Shown: positions 42,623-52,219 of the stretch, one piece after another
Numbering within the stretch: position 1 is the stretch's first letter
How the letters are laid out: each line of letters starts with the position of its first letter
Assembly: GCF_003024605.1 (NCBI RefSeq)
Contig: NZ_PYJQ01000004.1
Coordinates: 149,488 to 213,487 of the forward strand
Origin: Rhizobium sp. JAB6
GTDB taxonomy: Bacteria > Pseudomonadota > Alphaproteobacteria > Rhizobiales > Rhizobiaceae
DNA length: 64,000 bases
Direction of reading: 5' to 3'
Notes under the pieces: model-generated
What the model saw: only the letters and a program-made list of their open reading frames with translations
Databases searched by the model: none
Told to the model about the DNA's origin: nothing
Made by a program: the position numbers and the translations under genes

Positions 42623-43380
42623 GCATCAAGGCCGACAATATCAGCTGGAAAATCGGCGCGAAGACCATTCTCGACGGGGTCTCTTTCGAGGCGCCTGCAG
42701 GCAAGATGCTCGGCCTGCTCGGGCCGAACGGCTCCGGCAAGACCTCGCTCCTGCGTCTGCTTGCCGGGTTGAAACGGCCGAATTCCGGTCGCATCATTCT
42801 CGAAGAAAAGGATCTGCAGCGGATGTCCCGCCGCTCGATCGCAAGGCGCGTCGCCTTCGTCGAGCAGCACAGCACAACCAACGCCAATCTCAGGGTCATC
42901 GATGTCGTAAAGCTCGGCCGGTTTCCGCATCGCTCAATGTTTTCCGGCTGGACGCCGGCGGATGACGAAGCAGTGGAAGACGCTCTCGAACGCGCCGGCA
43001 TGAGACAGAAACGCAACGATCGATGGCAGAGCCTGTCGGGCGGCGAAAAGCAGCGCACCCATATCGCACGAGCCCTGGCACAGGCGCCGAAGGAACTGAT
43101 CCTCGACGAACCGACCAACCACCTCGATATCCAGCATCAGATCGGTCTGATGCGCCTGGTTGCGGGCCTGCCGGTCACCAGCATCATCGCTCTTCACGAT
43201 CTCAACCATGCCGCCATGTTCTGCGATGAGCTGATCATCATGCAGCACGGCAGGATCGTCGCCTCCGGGACCCCGGAAGGCGTACTGAGCGAAGATCTCC
43301 TGAGAAACGTCTTTGCCGTCGAGGCAAGGGTCGAAACTTCTCGCCATCACTCCCGGCCGCATATTCACTACCTGCGATGA
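42619..43380 (+). CDS. FecE/FepC-family ABC ATPase
   Basis: The 253-residue ATPase has Walker A GPNGSGKTS, signature LSGGEKQRTHIARAL, Walker B ELILDEPTNHLD and the switch His in IIALHDLNHAA. It completes a three-gene siderophore/haem-type importer with the binding protein and permease upstream. The order binding protein-permease-ATPase and four-base overlaps show a single operon. Confidence 0.95.
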   Translation: MSIKADNISWKIGAKTILDGVSFEAPAGKMLGLLGPNGSGKTSLLRLLAGLKRPNSGRIILEEKDLQRMSRRSIARRVAFVEQHSTTNANLRVIDVVKLGRFPHRSMFSGWTPADDEAVEDALERAGMRQKRNDRWQSLSGGEKQRTHIARALAQAPKELILDEPTNHLDIQHQIGLMRLVAGLPVTSIIALHDLNHAAMFCDELIIMQHGRIVASGTPEGVLSEDLLRNVFAVEARVETSRHHSRPHIHYLR

Positions 43381-43535
43381 CAGGAATCCGGAATCGGTTT
43401 GCTTGATTGTTCTTGCCTCGCAGAAGAACCGGGCGCATCTTCCGCGATAGCCTCGGCAGGGTCGAGGGCTTTGCACAACACTGGCGAGAGACCGCATTGG
43501 CGTCGATCTTCGGCGCCCGGCAGATGAGGGAATGC

Positions 43536-44302
43536 ATGACAGACAGGCTCAAGGGCAAGATTGCCATCATTTCGGGCGGCGCCACCGGCATGGGCGGTGC
43601 AGCGTCGCGCCTGTTTGCGGCGGAAGGCGCCAAGGTCGCGATCATCGACAGAAACGGCGATGCGGCAGCCGAGACCGTGCGTGATATCCGCGAGGCCGGC
43701 GGGGTTGCCGACCACTGGGTTGCCGATGTTTCGAATGAAGCGGCCGTCAATGCGGCGGTCAAAGCATCGAAGACCGCTTTGGTGCGGTAACCGTGCTCTT
43801 CAATCATGCCGGCACCATCGTCATCAAGCCGTTTCTCGAAACGACGCTTGAAGAATGGGAATGGCTCCATGGCGTCAACGTCCGCTCGATGTTCCTGATG
43901 ACCAGGGCCGTGCTGCCGGGCATGATAGCAGCCGGTGGCGGCTCCATCGTCTGCACCTCGTCGATTTCGGCAGTTGCCGCAACGCCGATGGAAGTGCTCT
44001 ACGACACGACGAAAGGGGCGGTTCATATGTTTGCCCGCGCCATCGCCGTCGAGTTCCGCGATCGCAATATTCGCTGCAATGCGGTCTGCCCCGGCTTCAT
44101 TTGCACGCCGCATGGGCTGCGCGAGGTCGCCGAGCTACAGGCCCTCGGCGTCGATGTCTCGGATGCGGCGATCGCCGCGCAGCAGGGCCGGATCGGCGAG
44201 CCCGAGGATGTGGCCCGCGCCGCCCTCTATCTGGCCTCGGACGAATCCAACTTCGTCAACGGCATCCATCTCTTCGTCGACAACGGCTTTACCGCCATCT
44301 GA
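43536..44302 (+). pseudogene. Short-chain dehydrogenase/reductase with a frameshift
   Basis: The first part (from ATG 43536) has the SDR cofactor motif GGATGMGGA and stops at 43790. The second part, in the next frame, contains FNHAGTIV, the catalytic Ser in CTSSIS, the Y-x-x-x-K active site (YDTTKGA) and the C-terminal VNGIHLFVDNGFTAI. Around 43770, the bases GCATCGAAGACCGC read through as I-E-D-R-F-G-A-V-T-V if one base is added, so a single-base deletion or a sequencing error breaks one otherwise complete SDR gene of about 255 residues. All catalytic residues survive, so the loss is recent or not real. It follows the siderophore operon. Confidence 0.85.
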
Positions 44303-44616
44303 TCACTGAGGCAGTGGAACGCCGCGAACGTTCTGTCGAGACAGCGTCAGCGCCCCACCTGATCCAGCGATTTGACGGCTACGCCGAACGACAGGAAGTG
44401 TTTGAGATTGGCGGTGATTGCGGTCAGCTTATGAACGCTTGCCAGGAGCACCATCACGATTGCAGAGGGAGCAATGGCAGCCGGAACAGGAGCCGGAGCG
44501 GCGGGCGGGTATCCTGGGAGAGAACCGCCAAGGGATCAATGGAACGACGGCCGCGAAGCCGCTGTTACAAGGCGGCAAGCGAACGGATACCTTTATGGCA
44601 GCCGCCTGGAGTCCCA
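44303..44616. other. Intergenic region with no recognised gene
   Basis: About 310 bases between the SDR gene and the 3' end of the LacI-family gene. No conserved motif or convincing frame was found. Confidence 0.5.
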
Positions 44617-45759
44617 TCAAGCCTTTCGCACCTTGTGCCCGGTTTTGACGCCAGCCGGCGAGGCCACCGATGCACGTTTGACAAGCGAGCATTCGAGCTT
44701 GGTGATCTGGTAGCGGCGCTCCCGCGGCAAGACGGCCGTCTCGAGATGTTCGATCGCCCACTGGCCCATGGCCATGTGGGGCAGGACCGAGGTCGTCAAG
44801 GGCGGCACGAGATGGCGGCAGATATCTTCGTCATCATAACCCATAACCGACATATCCTCCGGAATATGGAGCCCCGCCTCCTTCAGGGCTTCGTAGCAAC
44901 CGATGGCGGTACGGTCGTTCTGGCAAAAGATCGCCGTTGGACGTTCGGGAAGCGAAAGCAGCTTCATCGTGCCGGCATAGCCGGCACTCGCCGACCAGTC
45001 GCCTTCGATGACAAGTTCCGGATCGAATGGAATATCGGCCGTCGCCAAGGCTCGGCGATAGCCGGTCAACCTGTCCTGGGCTGCCTGCATCCACGGCTCG
45101 CCCGTGATCGTCGCAATACGATGATGCCCATGCGAGATCAGATGCCGGGTCGCCGTCTGTCCGCCGGCAATCTCGCTTGGAACGACAGCCGGAAAGGCGT
45201 AGTCGGACGTATAGCAATTCAGAAGAACGATCGGGATATCGAGATTGTAGAGATAGTCCGGTACCTCCACTTCGCGGGTGAATATGGTCATGTAGATGAG
45301 CGCCGAGATGCCGCTGTTGCTGAGCGCCTTGATCGCTCTCGGCTCCATGATGGGATCGCTCATGGTCTGCGCGACGAGCAGAACGTTTCCGGCGTTCCAG
45401 CAAGCCTGACGCGCACCTTCGATGGCAACGACCGCCTCCGGACTGGTCGCGAGCTGATCGACGGCGAAGCCGATGACGCCATCGAGCTTCGAGAGCGACA
45501 GAAGTGCCGGCGGCGCGGCAAGTACCGGCGCAACGTAGCCGAGTTGGCGGGCTGCGTCGATGACCCTATCGCGCGTCTGCTGTGACAGGCGCATGCCGGG
45601 CGTATTGTTGAGGACGAAGGACACCGCGCTTTGCGAACATCCGGCGGCCTTGGCAATATCAGTCATCGTGACCCTGCTGCCGGAACGGCGGCCGCTTCGT
45701 TTCGATAGACTCCTGTCGGCGGCCGTGCGGTCGCCGTTTGCGGCCGATAGCTTTTTCAT
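44617..45759 (-). CDS. LacI-family transcriptional regulator
   Basis: The 380-residue regulator has an extended basic N-terminus (about 30 residues) before the LacI helix-turn-helix TMTDIAKAAGCSQSAVSFVLNN and hinge region TRDRVIDAARQLGYV. The periplasmic-binding-like effector domain includes DGVIGFAVDQLATSPEAVVA, GGQTATRHLISHGHHRIATI and TAIFCQNDRTAIGCYEAL. It is divergent from a CUT2 sugar transporter operon and probably represses it in the absence of sugar. RBS GGGGAGATG. A 16-bp palindrome in the intervening region is a candidate site. Confidence 0.92.
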   Translation of the reverse strand: MKKLSAANGDRTAADRSLSKRSGRRSGSRVTMTDIAKAAGCSQSAVSFVLNNTPGMRLSQQTRDRVIDAARQLGYVAPVLAAPPALLSLSKLDGVIGFAVDQLATSPEAVVAIEGARQACWNAGNVLLVAQTMSDPIMEPRAIKALSNSGISALIYMTIFTREVEVPDYLYNLDIPIVLLNCYTSDYAFPAVVPSEIAGGQTATRHLISHGHHRIATITGEPWMQAAQDRLTGYRRALATADIPFDPELVIEGDWSASAGYAGTMKLLSLPERPTAIFCQNDRTAIGCYEALKEAGLHIPEDMSVMGYDDEDICRHLVPPLTTSVLPHMAMGQWAIEHLETAVLPRERRYQITKLECSLVKRASVASPAGVKTGHKVRKA

Positions 45760-46128
45760 AACTGCGTCTCATCTCCCCTGAGGCAAAATCGGCCTATAAT
45801 CCCCACGGCCGGTTTCGCGCGCGCTAATACCTATTATCATCGATTGCTCGAGCTGCGCAACTGCGCGGACGCGAATACGATCGCTACCCACATCTTCGTA
45901 CTGAAGTTAGCCTTCAATTAAAGCAGCTTGCCGAAATCCTGGCACAGAACGCTTCGCTCCTGTGAAATTATATTACTAATACTGTTTACTAATTGAAATT
46001 AGTCGTATACGGTCGCTGTTGCGGTTGGACGTGTCATCTCTCGTTCTGCGAGAACCCTAGGAGGGGGCAGGCCCGCCCTGCCGCAGGTTGCAACTAGATC
46101 CCATCAGAGGATCTATGGGAGGACGATC
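45760..46128. other. Divergent control region lacI / sugar transporter
   Basis: The 369-base spacer is AT-rich in its middle and carries a perfect palindrome at 45988-46003. No gene was found. Confidence 0.5.
45988..46003. promoter_or_regulatory. Palindromic candidate LacI-family operator
   Basis: ACTAATTGAAATTAGT is a near-perfect inverted repeat of ACTAATT around a central GA. It is about 125 bases upstream of the sugar-binding protein ATG. A related half-site (ATTACTAATAC) lies just upstream. Lack of the usual central CG of LacI operators is a caution. Confidence 0.4.
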
Positions 46129-47085
46129 ATGAAGTACGTAACACGGGGCGCTGCCGCCTTTGCGGCAGGGTTGCTGATGAGCTATGCTACGGCGACCTAC
46201 GCCGCCGATAAGCCCACTCTCGCATTTGTGGTCAACGGCGCATCCGACTTCTGGAAGGCAGCCGAAGCCGGCGTCAAAAAGGCTCAGGCCGAACTGCCGG
46301 ATTTCAACATGGAATTGAAATATCCCGAACAATCGTCCGTCGCGATCCAGCAGAGACTGATGGAAGATCTCGTGGCAGCCGGCGTCAAGGGGATCATGGT
46401 TTCCGCCGTCGATCCCAAGACCTCGACGGAAGGGCTGAACAAGATCGGCTCGGAAACAGCGCTGTTTACCACCGATAGCGACGCACCGGATACGAACCGC
46501 ATCGCCTATATCGGCTCATCGAACGTCGATGCCGGCAAGCAGGCCGCCGAAATCGCCAAGAAAGCCATGCCAAACGGGGGCAAATGCATCGGCTTCGTGG
46601 GACTTCTCGGCGCAGACAATGCCAAGGAGCGCATCCAGGGCATGAAGGATGGCCTGGCAGGCACGAAGATTGAGCTGACCGACGTGCGCGGCGACGACAT
46701 CGACCAGACGAGAGCGAAGAAGAATGTCGAAGACGCGCTCGTTGCAAGCCCGGACGTCACCTGCATGGTCGGCTTCTACTCCTACAACACGCCGCGCATT
46801 TATGAAGCGCTGCGCGAAGCCGGCAAGCTCGGCCAGATCACCGTCGTCGGCTTCGATGACGACCCGATCACGCTCGGCGGCGTCAAGGAAGGAACGATTG
46901 CGGCAACGGTCGTCCAGCAGCCCTACCTCTGGGCCTATCAAGGCATGAAGCTGATGGCCGCCTATCTGAAGGGCGACAAATCGGGGATTCCAGCCAACAA
47001 GCTCATCATCATCCCGACGAAGATCATCGGCAAGGATGACGTCGATGCCTATGCGGCCAATCTGAAGGCCATGGCTGGCAATTAA
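46129..47085 (+). CDS. Sugar ABC transporter binding protein (CUT2/RbsB class)
   Basis: The 318-residue periplasmic protein has a signal peptide (about residues 1-25, ending ATYAA). The mature part matches RbsB-type proteins: PTLAFVVNGASDFWKAAEAG, IMVSAVDPKTSTEGLNKIGS, TDSDAPDTNRIAYIGSSNVD (ligand cleft) and TVVGFDDDPITLGGVKEG. It would deliver a monosaccharide or sugar alcohol to the permease encoded two genes downstream. RBS ATGGGAGGACG. Substrate identity is not readable. Confidence 0.93.
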   Translation: MKYVTRGAAAFAAGLLMSYATATYAADKPTLAFVVNGASDFWKAAEAGVKKAQAELPDFNMELKYPEQSSVAIQQRLMEDLVAAGVKGIMVSAVDPKTSTEGLNKIGSETALFTTDSDAPDTNRIAYIGSSNVDAGKQAAEIAKKAMPNGGKCIGFVGLLGADNAKERIQGMKDGLAGTKIELTDVRGDDIDQTRAKKNVEDALVASPDVTCMVGFYSYNTPRIYEALREAGKLGQITVVGFDDDPITLGGVKEGTIAATVVQQPYLWAYQGMKLMAAYLKGDKSGIPANKLIIIPTKIIGKDDVDAYAANLKAMAGN

Positions 47086-47180
47086 CGCCTGCCCGCAGCA
47101 GCGCCGGTTGCGGGGACCGGCGCGCTGCTCGAATGCAACTGCTCACGTCGCCGCGGCTTTCGCAGCCACATCGCACAGGC

Positions 47181-48734
47181 ATGATATTCGTTATGAACCA
47201 GCGTTCGGATACATTGGTAACGAGTGAAACCACTGTGCCGTTTCTCAGCCTTTCGGGAATCGGCAAGACCTATCCGGGCGTGGTAGCGCTCGATAATTTC
47301 TCAATGGACGTCAGGCCCGGCGAGGTGATCGGCCTTGTCGGTGAGAACGGCGCCGGCAAATCGACGCTCATGAAAATCCTTGGCGGCGTCGTCAAGCCGG
47401 ACCACGGCAGCATCCGGCTCGACGGAGCCGAGCACGGCGCCTTCACCGTCGAAAGCAGCATCGCATCCGGGATTGCCTTCGTTCATCAAGAGCTCAACCT
47501 GTTTGAAAATCTCGATGTTGCCGCCAATATTTTCCTCGGCCGCGAACCGCTGCGCGGCGGCGCCCTGAAACTGGTCGACCGCGCCCGCCTGCGTGACATG
47601 GTCACCCCTCTTTTGAAGCGCGTCGGCGCCAATTTTTCGCCGGATACGCCGGTTTCAGCACTGTCGCTTGCCCAGCAGCAGATGGTCGAAATCGCCAAGG
47701 CGCTCTCCATTAACGCCCGCCTCGTCATTCTCGACGAACCGACTTCGAGCCTGCCGCTTGCCGAGACGGAAAAGCTGCTGGCTGTCATATCCTCGCTGAA
47801 GGCCGATGGCATCAGCGTCATCTTCATTTCGCATCGCCTGCATGAAGTCGAACGCGTTGCCGACCGCGTCATCGTTCTGCGCGACGGAACGCTTGTCGGC
47901 ACATTGCCGAAAGATGCGATCGACCACGATCGCATGGTGAAGCTGATGATCGGCCGGGCATTGGCCGCACGCTCCGTGGAAGCGGCGCGTCCGCCCGGCG
48001 ATATCGCGCTGAAGGTGGCAGCCCTTCGCACGGCCGCCTATCCGACACGGCCCGTCAATCTCGACATTCGTTACGGCGAGATCCTCGGACTTGCCGGTCT
48101 TGTCGGCTCAGGCCGGACGGAGCTTGCCCGCGTCCTGTTCGGGGTCGACCACAGCTATGGCGGCAACATCGCCCTCGGCGGACGCGACCTGAAATTGCGA
48201 TCCGCGGGAGATGCCGTGGCCAATGGCATTTTCCTCGTGCCAGAGGATCGCAAGCTGAACGGCATTCTGCTCGATATGCCGATCTCGCAGAATATATCGC
48301 TACCCAATCTTCCGGCCTTTGCGCGCCGCTCCATGGTTTCAGCGGAGCGCGAAAGCGCCGTGGCCGAAACGCAGCGCCGGCAACTCGCCATCAAGACGCC
48401 GTCGGTCGCGACCCGTACGGCTACGCTTTCGGGCGGCAACCAGCAGAAGGTCGTGCTCGCCAAATGGCTGGCGATGCATCCGAAGGTGCTGATCTTCGAC
48501 GAGCCTACCCGTGGCATCGATATCGGCGCCAAGAGCGAAATCTACGGACTGATGCGCAAGCTTGCGGATGCTGGCGTCGCAATCCTGATGATCTCGAGCG
48601 ACATGGAGGAGGTGATCGGCGTCTCCGACCGCATCGCCGTCATGCATGAGGGCCGGATCTCCGGCATCCTCGAGAAGGATCAGTTCAGTCAGGAAAACGT
48701 GCTTTTGCTGGCCGTCGGCAAGACGCTACACTAG
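47181..48734 (+). CDS. Sugar ABC transporter double ATPase (CUT2)
   Basis: The 517-residue protein has two ATPase domains, as in RbsA/MglA. The first has Walker A GENGAGKST and Walker B RLVILDEPTSSL. Its signature region reads ALSLAQQQMVEIAKAL, so the usual LSxGxxQ is altered. The second begins near residue 270, with signature LSGGNQQKVVLAKWL and Walker B VLIFDEPTRGID; its Walker A (GLVGSGRTELARVLFG) is degenerate as in relatives. The start is uncertain between 47181 and 47193. A 95-base gap separates it from the binding-protein gene. Confidence 0.92.
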   Translation: MIFVMNQRSDTLVTSETTVPFLSLSGIGKTYPGVVALDNFSMDVRPGEVIGLVGENGAGKSTLMKILGGVVKPDHGSIRLDGAEHGAFTVESSIASGIAFVHQELNLFENLDVAANIFLGREPLRGGALKLVDRARLRDMVTPLLKRVGANFSPDTPVSALSLAQQQMVEIAKALSINARLVILDEPTSSLPLAETEKLLAVISSLKADGISVIFISHRLHEVERVADRVIVLRDGTLVGTLPKDAIDHDRMVKLMIGRALAARSVEAARPPGDIALKVAALRTAAYPTRPVNLDIRYGEILGLAGLVGSGRTELARVLFGVDHSYGGNIALGGRDLKLRSAGDAVANGIFLVPEDRKLNGILLDMPISQNISLPNLPAFARRSMVSAERESAVAETQRRQLAIKTPSVATRTATLSGGNQQKVVLAKWLAMHPKVLIFDEPTRGIDIGAKSEIYGLMRKLADAGVAILMISSDMEEVIGVSDRIAVMHEGRISGILEKDQFSQENVLLLAVGKTLH

Positions 48735-48795
48735 AGCAGCTTAGTTATTCGCGGAAGAATAAAACTGCTCCATCTCATTGTTCTAACGGCTGCAG
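48730..48795. repeat. RIME-related palindromic element, copy E
   Basis: GAGCAG (48734-48739) pairs with CTGCTC (48765-48770), with an inner TTATTC/GAATAA stem. The following CCATCTCATTGTTCTAACG resembles the GCTCTATCTCTTTG part of the other copies. It lies between the ATPase and permease genes. Confidence 0.5.
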
Positions 48796-48814
48796 CCAAT
48801 GGGAATTGATATCG

Positions 48815-49822
48815 ATGAGTAAGAAAGATCTGGGCCTGCTTCTGTTGATCATCGTCGTCGGCATTGTCGTGACGCTCATCAATCCGCGCTTCCTTCTGCC
48901 GATCAATCTCGCCAATACGTCGAACCTCATCGGCCTCTTCGGGATATTGTCGATCGGCCAGGCCTTCGTCATCATCACCGGCGGCATCGAGCTTTCCGTC
49001 GGTTCGCTGGTTGCCTTGCTGGGTGTCCTGTTCATCGATTTCATCGCCGTCCAGAACATGCCCTGGGCGATTGCCCTGCCCTTGATCCTGGTCCTGGGCG
49101 GCGTGCTGGGAGCGATCCATGGCTGGCTGATTACCCGGCTCAATCTCCAACCCTTCGTCGTCACCCTTTGCGGCCTCCTGATCTATCGTGGTGCTGCGCG
49201 CTTCTACACGGCGGACGGCACGGCCGGCTTCGCCTTCGGCCAGAACTTTCCGACGCTGGAATTCCTGACGGCCGGCCGGTTCTACGGCGTGCCGAACACC
49301 TTCATCGCACTCGTGATCATTGCCGCCGTCATGTGGATCGTTCTGCACCGCTCCGTCTATGGCCGCTATCTCTACGCCATCGGCAAGAATGAGGAGGCGG
49401 CAAAATATTCCGGCATCCGCACCACGAAGATGGTGACCGTGGCCTACATCATCTGCGGGGTGCTGACGGCGCTTTCGGCGATCTATTTCGCCATGTACAC
49501 CCGTTCCATCTCGCCGGCGAGCCACGGGCAGTTCTATGAACTCTATGCCATCGCCGCGGCGGTTCTCGGCGGCTTTTCGCTGCGTGGCGGCGAAGGATCC
49601 CTCATCGGCGTGGTACTGGGGACGATCCTGCTGCAGGAATTGCAGAATCTCGTCAATCTGCTCGGCATTCCCTCTTCGCTCAACTTCGCCGTCATGGGCG
49701 GCGTCATCCTGATCGGTGTCTTGATCGACCAGCAATGGAGCGCTATCCGGGCGCAGCGACGCCTGGTATCGGCGGCGCGACAGGCGGAAGCAAGGCAGCC
49801 GGCCGAACAGCCGCAAGCCTAG
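48815..49822 (+). CDS. Sugar ABC transporter permease (CUT2/RbsC class)
   Basis: The 335-residue permease has about ten helices and the RbsC signatures SIGQAFVIITGGIELSVGSL, VTLCGLLIYRGAAR, YAIGKNEEAAKYSGI and YELYAIAAAVLGGFSLRGGE. The ATG at 48815 follows GGGAATTG; a TTG nine bases earlier is less likely. It completes the importer of the LacI-controlled operon. Confidence 0.94.
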   Translation: MSKKDLGLLLLIIVVGIVVTLINPRFLLPINLANTSNLIGLFGILSIGQAFVIITGGIELSVGSLVALLGVLFIDFIAVQNMPWAIALPLILVLGGVLGAIHGWLITRLNLQPFVVTLCGLLIYRGAARFYTADGTAGFAFGQNFPTLEFLTAGRFYGVPNTFIALVIIAAVMWIVLHRSVYGRYLYAIGKNEEAAKYSGIRTTKMVTVAYIICGVLTALSAIYFAMYTRSISPASHGQFYELYAIAAAVLGGFSLRGGEGSLIGVVLGTILLQELQNLVNLLGIPSSLNFAVMGGVILIGVLIDQQWSAIRAQRRLVSAARQAEARQPAEQPQA

Positions 49823-49833
49823 CCGACCGGCGA

Positions 49834-50475
49834 TCAGGTCCGCGGTAAATCACTCATGTCATCCACTTGCGATGCTAAACAAACGCGCCGCAACAGGTCG
49901 ATGAACAATCGCACCTTGGCCAGCAGATGGCTACGGTTCGGATAGATCGCGCTGATGGTAAATTCCGCGGCCCGATAGTCGGGCATGACACGCGGGCGAA
50001 GGCCGCACAGCGACCTCTTCGAAGACGATGAAGCTCGGGGTAAGAAAGATGCCCTGCTCGCTCGCCACGAGAAAACGCAGCATTCCGGCACTATTCGAGA
50101 CAACATTGCCCGAGATCTTAACCCCACCTGCATGCCGCGGCATCTTCGAAACGCCATTCATCACCATAAGGGTAATAAGTATATTGCAGGCAATTATGCT
50201 CCGCGAGATTGGCCGGCACTTTCGGCATGCATGTCGCGATATTCGGGCGAGCGGATGAGCATGTGCCGCCAGGGCGCAAGCTTGCACGCGACGAGCGTCG
50301 AATCGGACGCGGGTAGGGTTCTGATCATCAGATCGTAACCCTCCGCGACCATGTCGATCGGCCGTTCGCCGACGTTGAAATCAAGTGAGATCGCCGGATA
50401 TAGCGTCAGGAATTCGTTAACCACCGGAAGCAGGACGAAGGATGGCGCCGCTGGTATAAAGCTTCAGCGTGCCGC
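49834..50475 (-). pseudogene. Decayed LysR-family regulator, effector domain only
   Basis: Three minus-strand frames together spell the C-terminal effector domain of a LysR-type protein: FLTLYPAISLDFNVGERPID and YDLMIRTLPASDSTLVACKL in one, GNVVSNSAGMLRFLVASEQG and LTPSFIVFEEVA in a second, MPDYRAAEFTISAIYPNRSH in a third. The DNA-binding N-terminus is missing; a mosaic repeat (50486-50590) sits at that end. At least two frameshifts occur. Not functional. Confidence 0.8.
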
Positions 50476-50485
50476 GCGGCATAGT

Positions 50486-50590
50486 GCTAGAGCCGTTTCG
50501 CTTTTCTTCGAATCGCGAAGATGCTCTATCTCTTTGTTTTACGGAATTCCGGACGGAAAACCACTACGCACTTCTCCTGGAATTGCTCTA
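50486..50590 (+). repeat. RIME-like mosaic repeat, copy C
   Basis: This full-length copy runs from GCTAGAGCCG through GATGCTCTATCTCTTTG and ACGGAATTCCGGACGGAAAA to CTTCTCCTGGAATTGCTCTA. Outer GCTAGAGC-like ends and an internal AATTCC/GGAATT pair give it a folded structure. It abuts the truncated LysR gene. Confidence 0.7.
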
Positions 50591-50951
50591 AGCGCGCCCG
50601 CTGTCCGGTCGGCCTCCCTCGAGATTATAGGCGGCCGGTTCCTTCCCCTTTTCGCGTCTGACATGTGTTGCATGAAATCAACAACCCTTTTTTCCGTTTC
50701 CGGATATTTCCGGAACGGATTTACAAACAATCAGTACGTATATAGCTGTGTTACCGGGAGCTAATTAGCTTGCGATCTGGTGGGGTGTTGTTTCAGCCGC
50801 CAGCTAACGAGGTTCCAAAGGGGTGGGGATGATACCGGCAGTCTTATGCAGTTGCTGGTGTTTGCTTCTTGTTGCAAGAGGCTCCTCCAGGATGGTCTAT
50901 TGTGCTCGCTCCTTGGAATGTGTACGATCAGTTACAACCAGGAGTTTAATA
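50591..50951. other. Long leader upstream of the porin gene
   Basis: About 360 bases precede the porin ATG. They include TTTCCGGATATTTCCGGAA (symmetrical about an AT core, near 50697-50715) and AT-rich text suitable for promoters. No gene was recognised. A long untranslated leader would fit a strongly expressed porin. Confidence 0.4.
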
Positions 50952-52043
50952 ATGAACATCAAGAGCCTTCTTCTCGGCTCCGCTGCTGCACTGGCAGCAG
51001 TTTCCGGCGCCCATGCGGCTGACGCGATCGTCGCTGCTGAGCCGGAGCCGCTGGAATACGTCCGCATCTGCGATGCGTACGGCGCAGGCTACTTCTTCAT
51101 TCCGGGCACTGAAACCTGCCTCAAGGTCGGTGGCATGGTTCGTACGGAAGGCAAGTGGTACGACGCCTACAATGCCAATAGCCATAACGGTACTCTCTGG
51201 CATACCCGCGCTCAGCTGAGCCTCGACACAGCGACCGACACCGAATACGGTCCGCTGAAGACCAACACGGTCATTCGTTGGGACTGGCAGGAGGGCAACT
51301 CCACCGCCACGAAGCTGCTCTGGGCCAACATCAGCCTCGGCGGTTTCCTCGTCGGTAAGGCCGATTCGCAGTTCAACTACTACACGGGTTATGCCGGCGA
51401 CGTCATCAACGACGACGTGATCTATGACGGTCCGTACGAACTCAACCAGTTGACCTACAGCTACGACGCCGGCAACGGCTTCACGGCTGTCGTCTCGCTC
51501 GAAGACAGCAACTCCACCGGCTCGGGCGCTGGTTATGGCGCGAGCTGGGCAAGCGACGACAAGGCCAACCACTACGCTCCTGACGTCGTTGCCGGTGCCG
51601 GCTTCAAGTCCGGCGCATGGGGCTTCAAGGTCGTCGGCGGTTACGACTCCATCAAGTCGGAAGGCGCCATCAAGGCTCGTGTCGACGCTGACTTCGGCGT
51701 ATTCTCGGCCTTCCTGATGGGCGGCTGGAACACCGATGGCGACAACCTCAACAAGTATGCAGGCACCAACCTGGCCCGTTCTTCTTGCCCGGCTAACGAT
51801 GCATCGAAGTGCGGCTGGGGTGACTGGGCCGTTTGGGGCGGCGTTGGCGTTCCGATCAACGAAAAGCTGAAGTGGAACCTCCAGCTCGCTTACACCGACT
51901 CGAAGATCTTTGCCGCGACCACCAACGTCAAGTGGAACCCGGTCAAGAACCTGCTCATCGAGCCGGAAGTCTCCTACACCAACTTCGATTCTGTGAACCA
52001 GGATCAGTGGGCTGGTATCCTGCGCTTCCAGCGCAGCTTCTAA
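50952..52043 (+). CDS. Porin_2-family outer-membrane porin
   Basis: The 363-residue protein has a signal peptide (about residues 1-22, ending GAHA, then ADAIVAAEPEPLEYVRICDA). The mature part is the alphaproteobacterial Porin_2 barrel: GAGYFFIPGTETCLKVGGMVR with a conserved Cys pair, many alternating aromatic strands, and a C-terminal strand ending LRFQRSF, whose terminal Phe is the usual outer-membrane signal. It forms a diffusion channel. RBS CAGGAGTTTAATA. Two hairpins follow. Confidence 0.93.
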   Translation: MNIKSLLLGSAAALAAVSGAHAADAIVAAEPEPLEYVRICDAYGAGYFFIPGTETCLKVGGMVRTEGKWYDAYNANSHNGTLWHTRAQLSLDTATDTEYGPLKTNTVIRWDWQEGNSTATKLLWANISLGGFLVGKADSQFNYYTGYAGDVINDDVIYDGPYELNQLTYSYDAGNGFTAVVSLEDSNSTGSGAGYGASWASDDKANHYAPDVVAGAGFKSGAWGFKVVGGYDSIKSEGAIKARVDADFGVFSAFLMGGWNTDGDNLNKYAGTNLARSSCPANDASKCGWGDWAVWGGVGVPINEKLKWNLQLAYTDSKIFAATTNVKWNPVKNLLIEPEVSYTNFDSVNQDQWAGILRFQRSF

Positions 52044-52079
52044 TAGCGATTACCTGGTCTACCTGGGACCAGGTACGGG

Positions 52080-52107
52080 AAGCCTGATGTACCGATCCAT
52101 CAGGCTT
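52080..52107 (+). terminator. Hairpin downstream of porin
   Basis: AAGCCTGATG (52080-52089) and CATCAGGCTT (52098-52107) form a perfect 10-bp stem with an eight-base loop, 37 bases after the porin stop. Confidence 0.7.
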
Positions 52108-52141
52108 CTCATAGCGATCGGTTGACCTCCGATCAAAGCCG

Positions 52142-52175
52142 GAAGGATCCGGTTTCCCTCCGGGTCCTTCTTATT
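52142..52175. terminator. Second hairpin with T-rich tail
   Basis: GAAGGATCCGG (52142-52152) and CCGGGTCCTTC (52160-52170) pair with one mismatch, followed by TTATT. It is a plausible second terminator for the porin gene. Confidence 0.55.
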
Positions 52176-52219
52176 GCCCCGGCAAAGCCGATGACCTCCC
52201 CATCATCAAAACGGCGGCA

